64,000 bases of DNA from Terriglobales bacterium (GTDB lineage Bacteria > Acidobacteriota > Terriglobia > Terriglobales > Acidobacteriaceae). The stretch covers positions 23,795 through 87,794 of the forward strand of contig DASPRM010000157.1 in the NCBI GenBank assembly GCA_035624455.1. Reading direction: 5' to 3'. Positions 34,696 to 44,593 of the stretch are shown piece after piece. Under the pieces are notes generated by a model that was not told where the DNA came from, did not search any database, and saw only the letters and a program-made list of their open reading frames with translations. Both the position numbers and the translations under genes were made by a program. Every line of letters starts with the position of its first letter. Positions within the stretch are counted from its first letter, which is position 1.

Positions 34696-35796
34696 TCAAA
34701 CTGCCTTCGTGAGCGCCTGCGACTGCTCGATCGCCCGCATCACCACGCGCTCCGGCACATCGCACGCGATATCGACGCTTCCGATTCCAGTGGGTAGGAC
34801 AAAATGCACGACTCCATTGAGCGTTTTCTTATCGTGCGCGAGGCGACGGTAGATGTTCCGTGCTGGGACTTCGAACTTCGGCCACATGGCGTAGCCTTGC
34901 ACACCGGATATGATCCGGCGTGCCGCCTCTTTGTCCAGCCTGCCTCGCTCTTCGGCGATCATCGTGGCTGCCACCATTCCCCACGCCACCGCCTCGCCGT
35001 GAAGCACTTTTCGATATCCGGTTTCGGCCTCGAGCGCATGTCCCAGCGTGTGCCCGAAATTCAGAATCCGCCGCAATCCAGACTCGCGCTCATCCGCCGC
35101 CACCACGTCAGCTTTCACCTTCACGCTCGCGCTGATTACTCGCTCCAGGCTGGCTGCGTCGCGCCTCAGAATGAGTTCGCGATTCTGCTCCATGAATTCA
35201 AAAATCGCGGGATCGCGGATCACCCCGCACTTCAGCACCTCGAACAATCCCGCGCGAAACTCGCGCTCCGGCAGCGTCGAAAGTAGCTGCGGGTCGATCA
35301 CCACCAGTCGCGGGTGGTGAAACGTTCCCAATAGGTTCTTGCCTTGGCGCAGGTCAACCCCGGTTTTTCCCCCGACGGCAGCGTCCACTTGGGCTAGCAG
35401 CGTGCTTGGCACCTGAACAAAATCCAAACCACGCATGTAGAGCGAGGCCAGCAATCCCGCTACATCGCCGACCACTCCGCCGCCAAACGCCACTAAGATG
35501 GACTTGCGATCCGCACTCGCCTTTAACAATTTCTCCGCCACGCCCTCGACGGTTTTCAACGTCTTGAAACGCTCGCCATCGGGCATCTCAATAAAGCTGG
35601 GCACAAACTTCCCTTTTTTCAGCGCGCTCGCAAGTTGCTTCCCCCAGCGCCTGCGCACCGCCGCCACAGTTACCACCATCACAGACTGACGTTCGGGAAA
35701 AATCTCTCGCAGAAGTGTTCCGCTGCGGCGAAGCAAACCGCTCTCAATCAGCGCCGGATATGCACGGGATGGTATGTTGATGTCGACGCGGATCAC
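34696..35796 (-). CDS. aroB: 3-dehydroquinate synthase
   Basis: Second enzyme of the shikimate pathway, converting DAHP to 3-dehydroquinate with NAD and a divalent metal. From GTG 35796 it has 366 residues, matching the family. The NAD-binding GGGVVGDVAGLLASLYMRGLDFVQVPSTLLAQVDAAVGGKTGVDL is split here into its two motifs. The metal ligands are in FGHTLGHALE and GEAVAWGM. Shikimate products feed menaquinone, which fits the adjacent ubiE. The open frame extends upstream to 35925, but family N-termini begin here. It is divergent from nadB across a 58-bp gap. Confidence 0.93.
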   Translation of the reverse strand: MIRVDINIPSRAYPALIESGLLRRSGTLLREIFPERQSVMVVTVAAVRRRWGKQLASALKKGKFVPSFIEMPDGERFKTLKTVEGVAEKLLKASADRKSILVAFGGGVVGDVAGLLASLYMRGLDFVQVPSTLLAQVDAAVGGKTGVDLRQGKNLLGTFHHPRLVVIDPQLLSTLPEREFRAGLFEVLKCGVIRDPAIFEFMEQNRELILRRDAASLERVISASVKVKADVVAADERESGLRRILNFGHTLGHALEAETGYRKVLHGEAVAWGMVAATMIAEERGRLDKEAARRIISGVQGYAMWPKFEVPARNIYRRLAHDKKTLNGVVHFVLPTGIGSVDIACDVPERVVMRAIEQSQALTKAV

Positions 35797-35854
35797 GCGT
35801 CCATCATACCGTAGGAGGCGGCGCGCCCAGCTGGGTGCTAAGATTCCCGCCCGA

Positions 35855-37450
35855 ATGAAAAACGTTCCCGCTGAAACCGACTTTGTAGTTGTGGGCGCAG
35901 GCGTCGCCGGAATGCGCGCTGCCATCGAGCTCGCCTCCGCTGGTCAGGTTTTGGTGTTGGCCAAACTCGAGCTCACCGAGTCCGCAACTCAGTACGCACA
36001 GGGAGGAATCGCAGCCGCGCTCAGCGACGAAGACGAAATCGGCCTGCATTTGCAGGACACCCTCAATGCGGGCGATGGGCTCTGCAACGTCGATGCTGCT
36101 CGGGTACTGGTGGAGGAAGGCCCGGAACGCATTGAAGAGCTGATCGCCTGGGGCACCCAGTTCGACCGCGCCGGAACCAAGCTCGCCTTCACCCGGGAAG
36201 GCGCGCATAGCCGCAATCGTATTCTGCACGCCCATGGCGATTCTACCGGCCAGGAGATCGCCCGTGCCCTCTACTTCAAGGCGAAATCCCTGCATAACGT
36301 TGCCTTTTGCGAGTTCGAGTTTGCCACCGATCTTTTGCTCGAAAATGGACAGGTCGCCGGCCTCACATTGCTCACCGAAAAAGGCGTGCCCCATCCCGTG
36401 CTCGCCTCCGCCGTTCTGCTCGCCACCGGCGGCTTAGGCCATGTCTACCGCGAGACCACTAATCCCGCAGTCGCCACCGGCGACGGTGTAGGCATGGCCT
36501 ACCGCGTTGGGGCGGAAATCAGCGACATGGAATTCGTGCAATTCCACCCCACCGCGCTCTACCTCAAAGCTGCGGCCCGCTTCCTGCTTTCTGAAGCCTT
36601 GCGCGGCGAGGGCGCCTATTTGCGCAACGAAGCCATGGTGCGCTTCATGCCCAAGTACCACCCCATGGCCGAGCTCGCGCCGCGCGACGTAGTTGCCCGC
36701 GCTATCGCCCACGAACTGGAAGTCAGCCGCAGCAAAGATCCAGTTGTCTATCTCGACCTGACTCACAAGAATGGCGAAGCACTCAAAAAACGCTTTCCTC
36801 GCATCTATCAAACCTGCTTGCAGTACAACATCGACATCACCACCGATCTCATCCCCGTCCGACCCGCCGCCCATTACGCCATGGGTGGTGTGCGCACCGA
36901 TCTTGACGGCCGTACCAGCCTTCCCCGCCTCTTTGCTGCGGGAGAAGTAGCCTGCACTGGAGTTCATGGAGCCAATCGCCTGGCCAGCAACTCTCTGCTC
37001 GAAGGGCTGGTGTATGGCGCACGCGCCGGCCACTCTATGCAGGAGCAAGTCAAACCCGCCAGTCATGCGACTTCTGAAGGCTCAACTGGTAAACCTCCAG
37101 CCGAGTCCGCCGCTGTAACCAATCAGCCTCAGTCCGGCAAAGCCGCGGAAGAAGTGATCCGCCATGTGCAGGAAATCATGTGGCGGGATGTGGGGATCGT
37201 TCGCAGCGGCGACGGCCTGAAGAAAGCCATTTCCCAGCTCGATCACCTCCGTGCCTGCTTGCCTCGCGAGAACACGCGCCGCGCCCACGAAGCTCAAAAC
37301 ATCCTGCAGACTGGCCTGCTGATCGCCAGGTCCGCTCTCGTCCGCGAAGAGAGCCGCGGTGCCCACTATCGGATTGATTTCCCTTCCCCCAACGATGCCC
37401 GTTTCAAGAAGCACTCCATTGTGCAGAACGACAAGATTCGCTTCGAATAG
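35855..37450 (+). CDS. nadB: L-aspartate oxidase
   Basis: Flavin enzyme oxidising L-aspartate to iminoaspartate, the first step of NAD synthesis. It has 531 residues. The FAD-binding VVVGAGVAGMRAAIELA (about 12-28) is followed by TQYAQGGIAAALSDEDEIGLH, HSRNRILHAHGDSTGQEI and the flavoprotein reductase motifs EFVQFHPTALYL and EALRGEGAYL. The C-terminal helical domain (RHVQEIMWRDVGIVRSGDGL) matches succinate dehydrogenase-type relatives. Length and HGANRLASNSLLEGLVYGARA fit NadB. nadA and nadC are not adjacent. Confidence 0.94.
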   Translation: MKNVPAETDFVVVGAGVAGMRAAIELASAGQVLVLAKLELTESATQYAQGGIAAALSDEDEIGLHLQDTLNAGDGLCNVDAARVLVEEGPERIEELIAWGTQFDRAGTKLAFTREGAHSRNRILHAHGDSTGQEIARALYFKAKSLHNVAFCEFEFATDLLLENGQVAGLTLLTEKGVPHPVLASAVLLATGGLGHVYRETTNPAVATGDGVGMAYRVGAEISDMEFVQFHPTALYLKAAARFLLSEALRGEGAYLRNEAMVRFMPKYHPMAELAPRDVVARAIAHELEVSRSKDPVVYLDLTHKNGEALKKRFPRIYQTCLQYNIDITTDLIPVRPAAHYAMGGVRTDLDGRTSLPRLFAAGEVACTGVHGANRLASNSLLEGLVYGARAGHSMQEQVKPASHATSEGSTGKPPAESAAVTNQPQSGKAAEEVIRHVQEIMWRDVGIVRSGDGLKKAISQLDHLRACLPRENTRRAHEAQNILQTGLLIARSALVREESRGAHYRIDFPSPNDARFKKHSIVQNDKIRFE

Positions 37451-37515
37451 TTGGCAGGGTCCGCCGAGGAAATCTCGAGAACAATTTGATCTGTTCCCTG
37501 CAGGTGACCGTCCGT

Positions 37516-38439
37516 TTACAGGCCCGCCTCGATGCGCGACCGTGGATCAAGGTAGTCTCGCAGCGCGTCACCAATGAAGTTGAAGGACAGCACCGCCAAC
37601 ATCACTGTGATGGCAGGAAAAATTACCAGGTGAGGAGCATCGAAGAGGTGTGACCGGCCATCATTCAGCATTGAACCCCAACTTGCCGTCGGCGGAGCTA
37701 CTCCCAATCCCAGAAAACTCATCGTGGCTTCTGCAAGAATCGCGCCTGCCATGCCAATCGCGGCTTGCACAATCACTGGCTGAATCATGTTCGGCAGAAT
37801 GTGGCGAGTGATGATCCAGAAGTCCCCTGCTCCGATCGCCCGCGCCGCTTCTACGTATTCTCTCTCTTTGGTTGCTAATACCTGTGCACGCACCAGCCGC
37901 GCGTAACCTACCCACCCTCCAATGATCAGCGCGAGGATCAGGTTAACCAGCCCCGGCCCAAGAAACGCCACGAACGCGATCGCCAGCAGGAACCCGGGGA
38001 ACGACAGAAACGCGTTCATCATAATGATGTTCACAAACCGGTCGATGCGGCCCCCATAGTATCCCGCGGTGCATCCCACCAATAAGCCGAGCAGCAGCGA
38101 TCCGGCGACAACACTGGCTCCCACCAGCATGGAGATTCGCGCCCCGAAGATGATGCGCGACAGGATGTCACGCCCCAGTTCGTCCGTGCCCAGCCAGTGC
38201 CGCGTGGAAGGTCCCAAAAGCCTCGCCGGCAGCTCGATCTGCGATGGATCATAGGGCGCAATCCAGGGCGCAAAGAGCGCGAACATCACGAAGACCAGGA
38301 TGAACAGAGCTCCCACCGTCGCCAGCGGGTTAAATCGGAGCGCACGCCAAAGTGCCTCGATCTGCCCGCGCGCCGGACCAGGCTCAATTGCTTGTGTAAC
38401 CGATGCCATCGCGATCGGCCCCATCATAACCGAAGCCAT
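37516..38439 (-). CDS. ABC transporter permease, DppC/OppC type
   Basis: Inner-membrane permease of a peptide or nickel-type importer, 307 residues with six helices. The N-terminal cytoplasmic OppC_N-like segment is followed by FNPLATVGALFILVFVMFALFAPWIAPYDP and GTDELGRDILSRIIFGARISML, a DppC hallmark. The EAA loop EYVEAARAIGAGDFWIITRHILPN contacts the ATPase. No ATPase, DppB or binding-protein gene is nearby, so this permease is orphaned here. The start is ambiguous among several close ATGs (38439, 38424, 38409). Confidence 0.9.
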   Translation of the reverse strand: MASVMMGPIAMASVTQAIEPGPARGQIEALWRALRFNPLATVGALFILVFVMFALFAPWIAPYDPSQIELPARLLGPSTRHWLGTDELGRDILSRIIFGARISMLVGASVVAGSLLLGLLVGCTAGYYGGRIDRFVNIIMMNAFLSFPGFLLAIAFVAFLGPGLVNLILALIIGGWVGYARLVRAQVLATKEREYVEAARAIGAGDFWIITRHILPNMIQPVIVQAAIGMAGAILAEATMSFLGLGVAPPTASWGSMLNDGRSHLFDAPHLVIFPAITVMLAVLSFNFIGDALRDYLDPRSRIEAGL

Positions 38440-38503
38440 TCTCGTGTACGATCATGCAAGCGCATCTTACCAATGAATAGTCGCGACCTCGGAGGTTGCC
38501 CGG

Positions 38504-39307
38504 ATGCCCCATTGGATCAGCACGTTCATCTTGACCGCAGCATTAGCTCTGCCCAGCGTAGCCGGGGTCACCTATACCGCCGAAACCCGAACGGTAACCG
38601 CCGAAGATCCTGATCATACGGCCGACATCAAGGTTCGCGCTCTCGTCAGCGGCAGGAAGGCACGCGTGGATTTTCTGGAAAGTGAACTGCCTGAACTAGG
38701 CAAAGGCCGGTATCTGCTCTCTACCGACGAAGGCAAGACCGTCTACCTCGTCGATCCCGACGGCAAGACATTTGCTCTCTGGGACGCGGATAGCATGGTT
38801 TCCGGCATGGCCGATCTGATGCGCCGCATGCGCTGGCAGATGAAAGTGCACTTCGAAGAGCCGAAAATCGTAAAGCTGCTCGACGAGAAAGGTGAGATGG
38901 TCGCCGGCCTGCCCACGCGCCACTACCGCTACCGCACCAGCTATCGCGTGCGGATAGAGCTGGCCGGCACCGATACCATCAACACCACCGTGGACGAAGA
39001 TATCTGGACAACTTCGGTCCTTCAGGAACCCGGCCTTCGCCTCTGGCTCAAGCAGGATCCACCAACCTCCGGCGACGACCAACTCGACCGCATCATTCGC
39101 GAGGAGAAGTCCAAGATTCAGGGATTTCCGCTAAAGAGAATTACCGTCACCAAGAGCATCGATCATCGCGGCAAGGCCAGCGACAGCCGGACCGAGATGA
39201 TCGTAATCGAGATGAAGACCCTCCCGGTAGACGACTCAGCCTTCCAGATCCCGTCTGGCTACAAAGAAATGGATCTGAGCAAGCGCGTACCGTTGCATCG
39301 GGACTGA
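38504..39307 (+). CDS. Exported hypothetical protein
   Basis: A 267-residue protein I do not recognise. A signal peptide (1-20, ISTFILTAALALPSVAG) is followed by beta-rich sequence with DGKTFALWDADSMVSGMADLMRRM and GLPTRHYRYRTSYRVRIELAG, a pattern loosely like LolA-like or DUF4412 proteins that bind lipids. The start ATG has GGAGGT 8 bases upstream, which supports it. It is followed by a small minus-strand gene, convergent. Confidence 0.78.
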   Translation: MPHWISTFILTAALALPSVAGVTYTAETRTVTAEDPDHTADIKVRALVSGRKARVDFLESELPELGKGRYLLSTDEGKTVYLVDPDGKTFALWDADSMVSGMADLMRRMRWQMKVHFEEPKIVKLLDEKGEMVAGLPTRHYRYRTSYRVRIELAGTDTINTTVDEDIWTTSVLQEPGLRLWLKQDPPTSGDDQLDRIIREEKSKIQGFPLKRITVTKSIDHRGKASDSRTEMIVIEMKTLPVDDSAFQIPSGYKEMDLSKRVPLHRD

Positions 39308-39314
39308 AGAGAGA

Positions 39315-39545
39315 CTACTCAGGGTCTCCGTCAACAACGATTCTCGGAAGACTTGGATCTTGGGAAGCTGCGATTTCGCGCAGAGCTTTCCAAGCATTAG
39401 CTCGAAGCTCCAAATCGCTGCGAAACCGATCGGACCGTGTGGCTTCTCGGAAGAACAAGAGCACCATTTCCAAATCGGCGCCGCCTCCGATCAGGCGGCG
39501 AGTATCCGCGAGACGCTCTTGTTTGCTGTTTTCCGGCAATCTCAC
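39315..39545 (-). CDS. Small hypothetical protein downstream of ccmD
   Basis: A 76-residue charged protein, mostly helical (RLIGGGADLEMVLLFFREATRSDRFRSDLELRANAWKALREIAA). No family recognised. The GTG at 39545 is 10 bases beyond the ccmD stop. An ATG at 39584 overlaps ccmD by 29 bases. It could be a small gene at the end of the ccm operon or chance coding. Confidence 0.5.
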   Translation of the reverse strand: MRLPENSKQERLADTRRLIGGGADLEMVLLFFREATRSDRFRSDLELRANAWKALREIAASQDPSLPRIVVDGDPE

Positions 39546-39555
39546 TTGAGCATTC

Positions 39556-39675
39556 TTACTTGCGCGCCAGTTCTTCCGCTTCATCCCTCACCCGCTGGAA
39601 TCCCCGGGTCAAAATAACCAGATAAACAATGTGCACCAGCCAGGTCACCGCGTACGCTGCATAAAGAAATTTCAT
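39556..39675 (-). CDS. ccmD: CcmD-like heme exporter small membrane protein
   Basis: A 39-residue single-pass membrane protein. MKFLYAAYAVTWLVHIVYLV forms the helix, followed by TRGFQRVRDEAEELARK, a charged cytoplasmic tail. Its size, its position just after ccmC and its topology match CcmD, which helps release holo-CcmE from the CcmABC complex. It overlaps ccmC by 4 bases. It is short enough to be missed by usual length cut-offs. Confidence 0.82.
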   Translation of the reverse strand: MKFLYAAYAVTWLVHIVYLVILTRGFQRVRDEAEELARK

Positions 39676-40373
39676 CTCCGGATCCTCACTTCAGGCTCTA
39701 CCAGCGACTTCATGGCGTGCGCCTCCTCAACTCTTTGTCGCACCCGCTCCAGCGTGTAGCGAAGCCAAATCAGTAGTCCGGCCAGCGCCAAAAACGCCAC
39801 CCAGTTGACCATGAGCGCATATTTCATTTGCGGATCGATGCCTGACTTCGGACCCCCACCAAACACCGGCTGAGGATGCTGCGTCCGAAACCAGCGGATC
39901 GCCATGAACACAAATATCGCATTGAGTGCGCCAAACACACCAAACACAGCCGCCAGCACCGGATTCGGTCCACCTACGGAAAACTTCCTGAGCATCAGAT
40001 AGCCGACGTAGATCAGCCAGAGCACGAGCGTGCTGGTGAGGCGCGCGTCCCATGCCCACCAGATCCCCCACACCGGCCGAGCCCACAACGGGCCGGTCAA
40101 AAGCACAACTGTGCAGAACACCACTCCAACTTCGGCCGTCGAAACCGCCACCGCGTCCGCCTGCGGGCTTCGCCGCGCCAGAAACCACAACGACGCTGCG
40201 AAATTCGCCAGAAAGCACAGCAGCGCGGTCCACGCCGAAGGCACGTGGTAATAGAAGATGCGCTGCACATTGCCCATCGTGGCTTCCGTGGGCGCGGCTA
40301 CCAGCGCCTGGTAAAGTCCATACGAAAGCAGCAAGAGCGTGATCAGGGCGAAGATGGTGAATGCCGGTTTCAT
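39672..40373 (-). CDS. ccmC: Heme exporter / cytochrome c maturation protein CcmC
   Basis: Polytopic inner-membrane heme-handling protein, 233 residues with about six helices. The tryptophan-rich heme-binding motif WGIWWAWDARLTSTLVLWLIY is clear. Histidines in YYHVPSAW and later flank it, as in the heme-handling family. It loads heme onto CcmE with CcmA, B and D. The chosen ATG (40373) gives the usual start and overlaps ccmB by 4 bases. The frame opens further upstream but lacks homology there. Confidence 0.92.
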   Translation of the reverse strand: MKPAFTIFALITLLLLSYGLYQALVAAPTEATMGNVQRIFYYHVPSAWTALLCFLANFAASLWFLARRSPQADAVAVSTAEVGVVFCTVVLLTGPLWARPVWGIWWAWDARLTSTLVLWLIYVGYLMLRKFSVGGPNPVLAAVFGVFGALNAIFVFMAIRWFRTQHPQPVFGGGPKSGIDPQMKYALMVNWVAFLALAGLLIWLRYTLERVRQRVEEAHAMKSLVEPEVRIRR

Positions 40374-41047
40374 TCCGCCTGCAAAATCGTATCGAAGAGC
40401 AACAATCCGAGGATCGTGAAGACTATATCGTAAACCAGCAGGAAGACGAGCGAGAGCCGCGGCGAGGCTTCTCCCGTCAACGTAGCAGTCGTGGCGCTCA
40501 CCATCGCCAGTAGCGCTGGAATCGATATCGGAAACAGGATCAGCGGCAGCATAACTTCGCGGCTGCGGGTGCGCATCGACATCGCCCCAAAAAATGTCCC
40601 ATTCACCACCAGCGCCCAATTCCCCAGGGCGGAAACGAGCACCAATTCGTGCACCGGTCGCACGCTGCGCAGGTTGTAAAACACCACGAACATCGGTGTC
40701 ATCAGCAATTCCAGCACGGTCACAAACAGAAAATTGCCGATCACCTTCGCCAGGAACAGAGACTCAGCAGGCGCCGGCGATACTCGATACGCGTCCAATG
40801 CCTGGTTTCGCAGCTCGCGCGCCCACGTCTGATTCAATGCCACCACCGCCGCAAAAAGCAGTGCCACCCAGATCAGACCGCCAGCAATCTGTCGCGATTC
40901 CTCCGCTGACAAATCAAATGAGAAGCTGAAAATCACTACCACCAGCAGCGCAAAGAACAGCATGGCGTTGACTGCGTCTTTGGAGCGCCACTCCAGGCGG
41001 AGGTCTTTGGTTAACGTGACGCGGAGAACGGCGATCAATGCGCTCAT
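40370..41047 (-). CDS. ccmB: Heme exporter protein CcmB
   Basis: Membrane subunit of the CcmAB ABC transporter, 225 residues with six helices. The N-terminus has LTKDLRLEWRSKDAVNAMLFFALLVVVIFSF. FSFDLSAEESRQIAGGLIWVALLFAA and REVMLPLILFPISIPALL are characteristic. CcmAB uses ATP to release holo-CcmE from CcmCD for delivery of heme to cytochrome c. It overlaps ccmA and ccmC by 4 bases each, so A-B-C-D form one transcript. Confidence 0.93.
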   Translation of the reverse strand: MSALIAVLRVTLTKDLRLEWRSKDAVNAMLFFALLVVVIFSFSFDLSAEESRQIAGGLIWVALLFAAVVALNQTWARELRNQALDAYRVSPAPAESLFLAKVIGNFLFVTVLELLMTPMFVVFYNLRSVRPVHELVLVSALGNWALVVNGTFFGAMSMRTRSREVMLPLILFPISIPALLAMVSATTATLTGEASPRLSLVFLLVYDIVFTILGLLLFDTILQAE

Positions 41048-41745
41048 AATTGTGTCAGTGGCAGCCCAGCCATTGCGCCGCGGCCTCGTGTGTCCTGGGC
41101 AACAATCCTTCCCGCCGACATGGAAATCCATTCGTCAGCCGAGCTCTCCAGCAGAGCCGCCTGGTGCGTCACCAGAATAATTGTCGCTCCCGAGTCGCGC
41201 CTCTGCTCAAGCAGGCGGATCATCTCCTGCGAGGATTCGCTGTCCACATTCGAGAAGGGCTCATCCAGCAGCATGAGCTGAGGGTTGTTCAGAATAGCTC
41301 GCGCCAGCGAGAGACGCTGCCGCATCCCCTGCGAATACTGCCCTACGCGGCGGTTCAGCTGCGGATCCAAACCCACCGTCCGCATCGCCTGCTCGCACGC
41401 TGCCTCCCCCACTCCATAAAGCCGCGCAAAATATTGCAGATTTTCCATTCCGGAAAGTTCGTCGTAAAGCATGGGGGCATGGGCCATGTAACCCATGCGT
41501 CCATTCACGTCGTGAAGGCTGGTCGAACCCAGAACTGTCACGTTGCCGTGCGACGGCTCAATCAGCCCCGCGATCACGCGCAGCAGAGTCGACTTGCCTG
41601 CTCCGTTTTCTCCTAGCACGACATAAAGGTGCCGCGCCGCGAAGCGAGCGCTCACCGAGCGCAGCGCCGCAAAGCGGCCGTAGAGCTTCGAGACATTCTC
41701 CAGGACCACTGTATTCGGTAGTTCGGGAGGGGAAGTCACCGCCAC
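41044..41745 (-). CDS. ccmA: Heme exporter ATP-binding protein CcmA
   Basis: ATPase of the CcmAB transporter, 233 residues. Walker A is GENGAGKST, the signature is YSQGMRQRLSLARA, and Walker B is LMLLDEPFSN, followed by the His switch VTHQA. The MGYMAHAPMLYDELSGMENL region is typical of CcmA-like ATPases. First gene of ccmABCD. CcmF and CcmH, which ligate heme to apocytochrome, are not in this window. Confidence 0.92.
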   Translation of the reverse strand: MAVTSPPELPNTVVLENVSKLYGRFAALRSVSARFAARHLYVVLGENGAGKSTLLRVIAGLIEPSHGNVTVLGSTSLHDVNGRMGYMAHAPMLYDELSGMENLQYFARLYGVGEAACEQAMRTVGLDPQLNRRVGQYSQGMRQRLSLARAILNNPQLMLLDEPFSNVDSESSQEMIRLLEQRRDSGATIILVTHQAALLESSADEWISMSAGRIVAQDTRGRGAMAGLPLTQL

Positions 41746-41887
41746 GATTCTATTGTGCCTTCAGCCCAAAGCGCACTTTTATTGCTCTCGCGGCACATTT
41801 TCCGAGGGGACAACTACCACAGCGCTATGCCAGCTTCGCACCATGGTAACGCGGTACTTCGGAGCCGCTCCGGATAGAATTTCCAAC

Positions 41888-42346
41888 GTGATCAGAGATT
41901 TCAGGACTGGCGCAAGTCTCGTGCTGCTGGCGGTGATTCTATTTACAGCCGCCTGCCAGAAGCATGTCCGCGAAGGCGTAGTCGCCGAACGCCCCACTCC
42001 AATCGCTTCCGATTGGGTGACTGTCACCCCTCCCAGGCCCCTGGTAGCCACTAAAGGCCGCTTCCAGCACCTCGATATGACTGTCAGCAACGATCTTCTG
42101 GCGAGCAACGACCAGTTCGGGTTGCAACTGCCCAATGGTGCGGTCGTAATCCCCGAGGTGCAGCTACTCGACTCTCAGAACAACGCTTATCCACTGGATG
42201 AGGTGGGAATCAGCGGCCGGCAACTCATGTTCAGCGGCGAAACCCTGTTAGGCTCCGTAGGTACTCGCAAATTTGCGCGCGTACAGATCCGCTGTCAGCA
42301 GCCTGTTACAGTTTCCAGCATTACTTGGTTTGATTCGCCACGATAA
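41888..42346 (+). CDS. Predicted lipoprotein
   Basis: From GTG 41888 the protein has 152 residues: basic start, hydrophobic segment SLVLLAVILF and lipobox FTAAC, so it is probably lipid-anchored after signal peptidase II cleavage. The mature part is beta-rich (GRFQHLDMTVSNDLLAS, PNGAVVIPEVQLLDSQNN) and of no family I know. An ATG at 41843 would add 15 residues before the signal. It lies on the plus strand between ccmA and ccmE. Confidence 0.65.
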   Translation: MIRDFRTGASLVLLAVILFTAACQKHVREGVVAERPTPIASDWVTVTPPRPLVATKGRFQHLDMTVSNDLLASNDQFGLQLPNGAVVIPEVQLLDSQNNAYPLDEVGISGRQLMFSGETLLGSVGTRKFARVQIRCQQPVTVSSITWFDSPR

Positions 42347-42360
42347 GCCTGCGAGACGCT

Positions 42361-42843
42361 TCAGCTTCCCTGAGCTGCTGGAACGGCGGCATTCGCCCTC
42401 TGCGGATTATTACCAGTCGACGCCGGCTTTGCGGGTTCTCCCGGGGCTCGCTGTTGCTGAGGAGCGTATTTCGAAGCACACTTAGCCTGAATCTGCTTGG
42501 CATGAAAAACGCCATCCCGCCCAAACTGGCCCTCAGCGAGCGCCTGTGAATCATCCTTGAAGGTATCGGGAGGAGCTTCGGTTCCGTTGTAAACCACCGG
42601 CAAGGTTCTCCCTTCTTCCTGCAAAGTAAATTCCAGGTGGGATCCCCGCCGCTGAATTGAACCCGGCACAACGTTGCCCGCCACTCGCAGCCGTTTGCTG
42701 TAGCGGCTATTGTCCATCGCATTTAACTCTTTGATGGTCACGTAGTAGCTCTTACTCTCCTGCACTCCCGTCCACGCAAGGTAGCCCAAGGCGACGAGAA
42801 TGACAGTAATAGCGAGCCCAAAACGGATGTATCGATTTCTCAT
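42361..42843 (-). CDS. ccmE: Cytochrome c maturation protein CcmE, CxxxY type
   Basis: Periplasmic heme chaperone tethered by one N-terminal helix (about 6-24). It has 160 residues with the OB-fold core YYVTIKELNAMDN, KRLRVAGNVVPGSI and FTLQEEGRTLPVVYNGTEAPPDTFKD. E. coli-type CcmE binds heme through His in HDENY. Here the motif is CASKY, with C122 replacing the His and Y126 kept, the variant form known from some archaea and Desulfovibrio. The last 30 residues are Pro/Ala/Gln-rich. It is read opposite to and separate from ccmA, across the lipoprotein gene. Confidence 0.9.
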   Translation of the reverse strand: MRNRYIRFGLAITVILVALGYLAWTGVQESKSYYVTIKELNAMDNSRYSKRLRVAGNVVPGSIQRRGSHLEFTLQEEGRTLPVVYNGTEAPPDTFKDDSQALAEGQFGRDGVFHAKQIQAKCASKYAPQQQRAPGEPAKPASTGNNPQRANAAVPAAQGS

Positions 42844-42883
42844 ACTACTCCGGACGGGGACACAACGAATCTACTCGCGCTGA

Positions 42884-44455
<1,572 letters not shown>

Positions 44456-44470
44456 CCGGCAACTATCGTT

Positions 44471-44554
44471 GTTATCCTGAGCGCAGCGCCCGCTTGGTTT
44501 TTCTGACCCACGCATTTTGCGGGTCGCGGGCGCGGAGTCGACGGATCTTGCGGT
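44471..44554. repeat. Interspersed hairpin repeat, copy 2 (ATCCTGAGC-type)
   Basis: ATCCTGAGCGCAGCGCCCGC is followed by an internal fold and GCGGGCGCGGAGTCGACGGA. Nested stems are GCGCCCGC (44486-44493) with GCGGGCGC (44526-44533), and GACCC with GGGTC. It lies between the convergent thiC and GAF genes, where it may end transcription both ways. It shares flanks with the copies at 7079 and 59598. Confidence 0.6.
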
Positions 44555-44593
44555 CAGAGCCTGTGCGCTGCAACTCCGTGAGCTCTATCAGGA

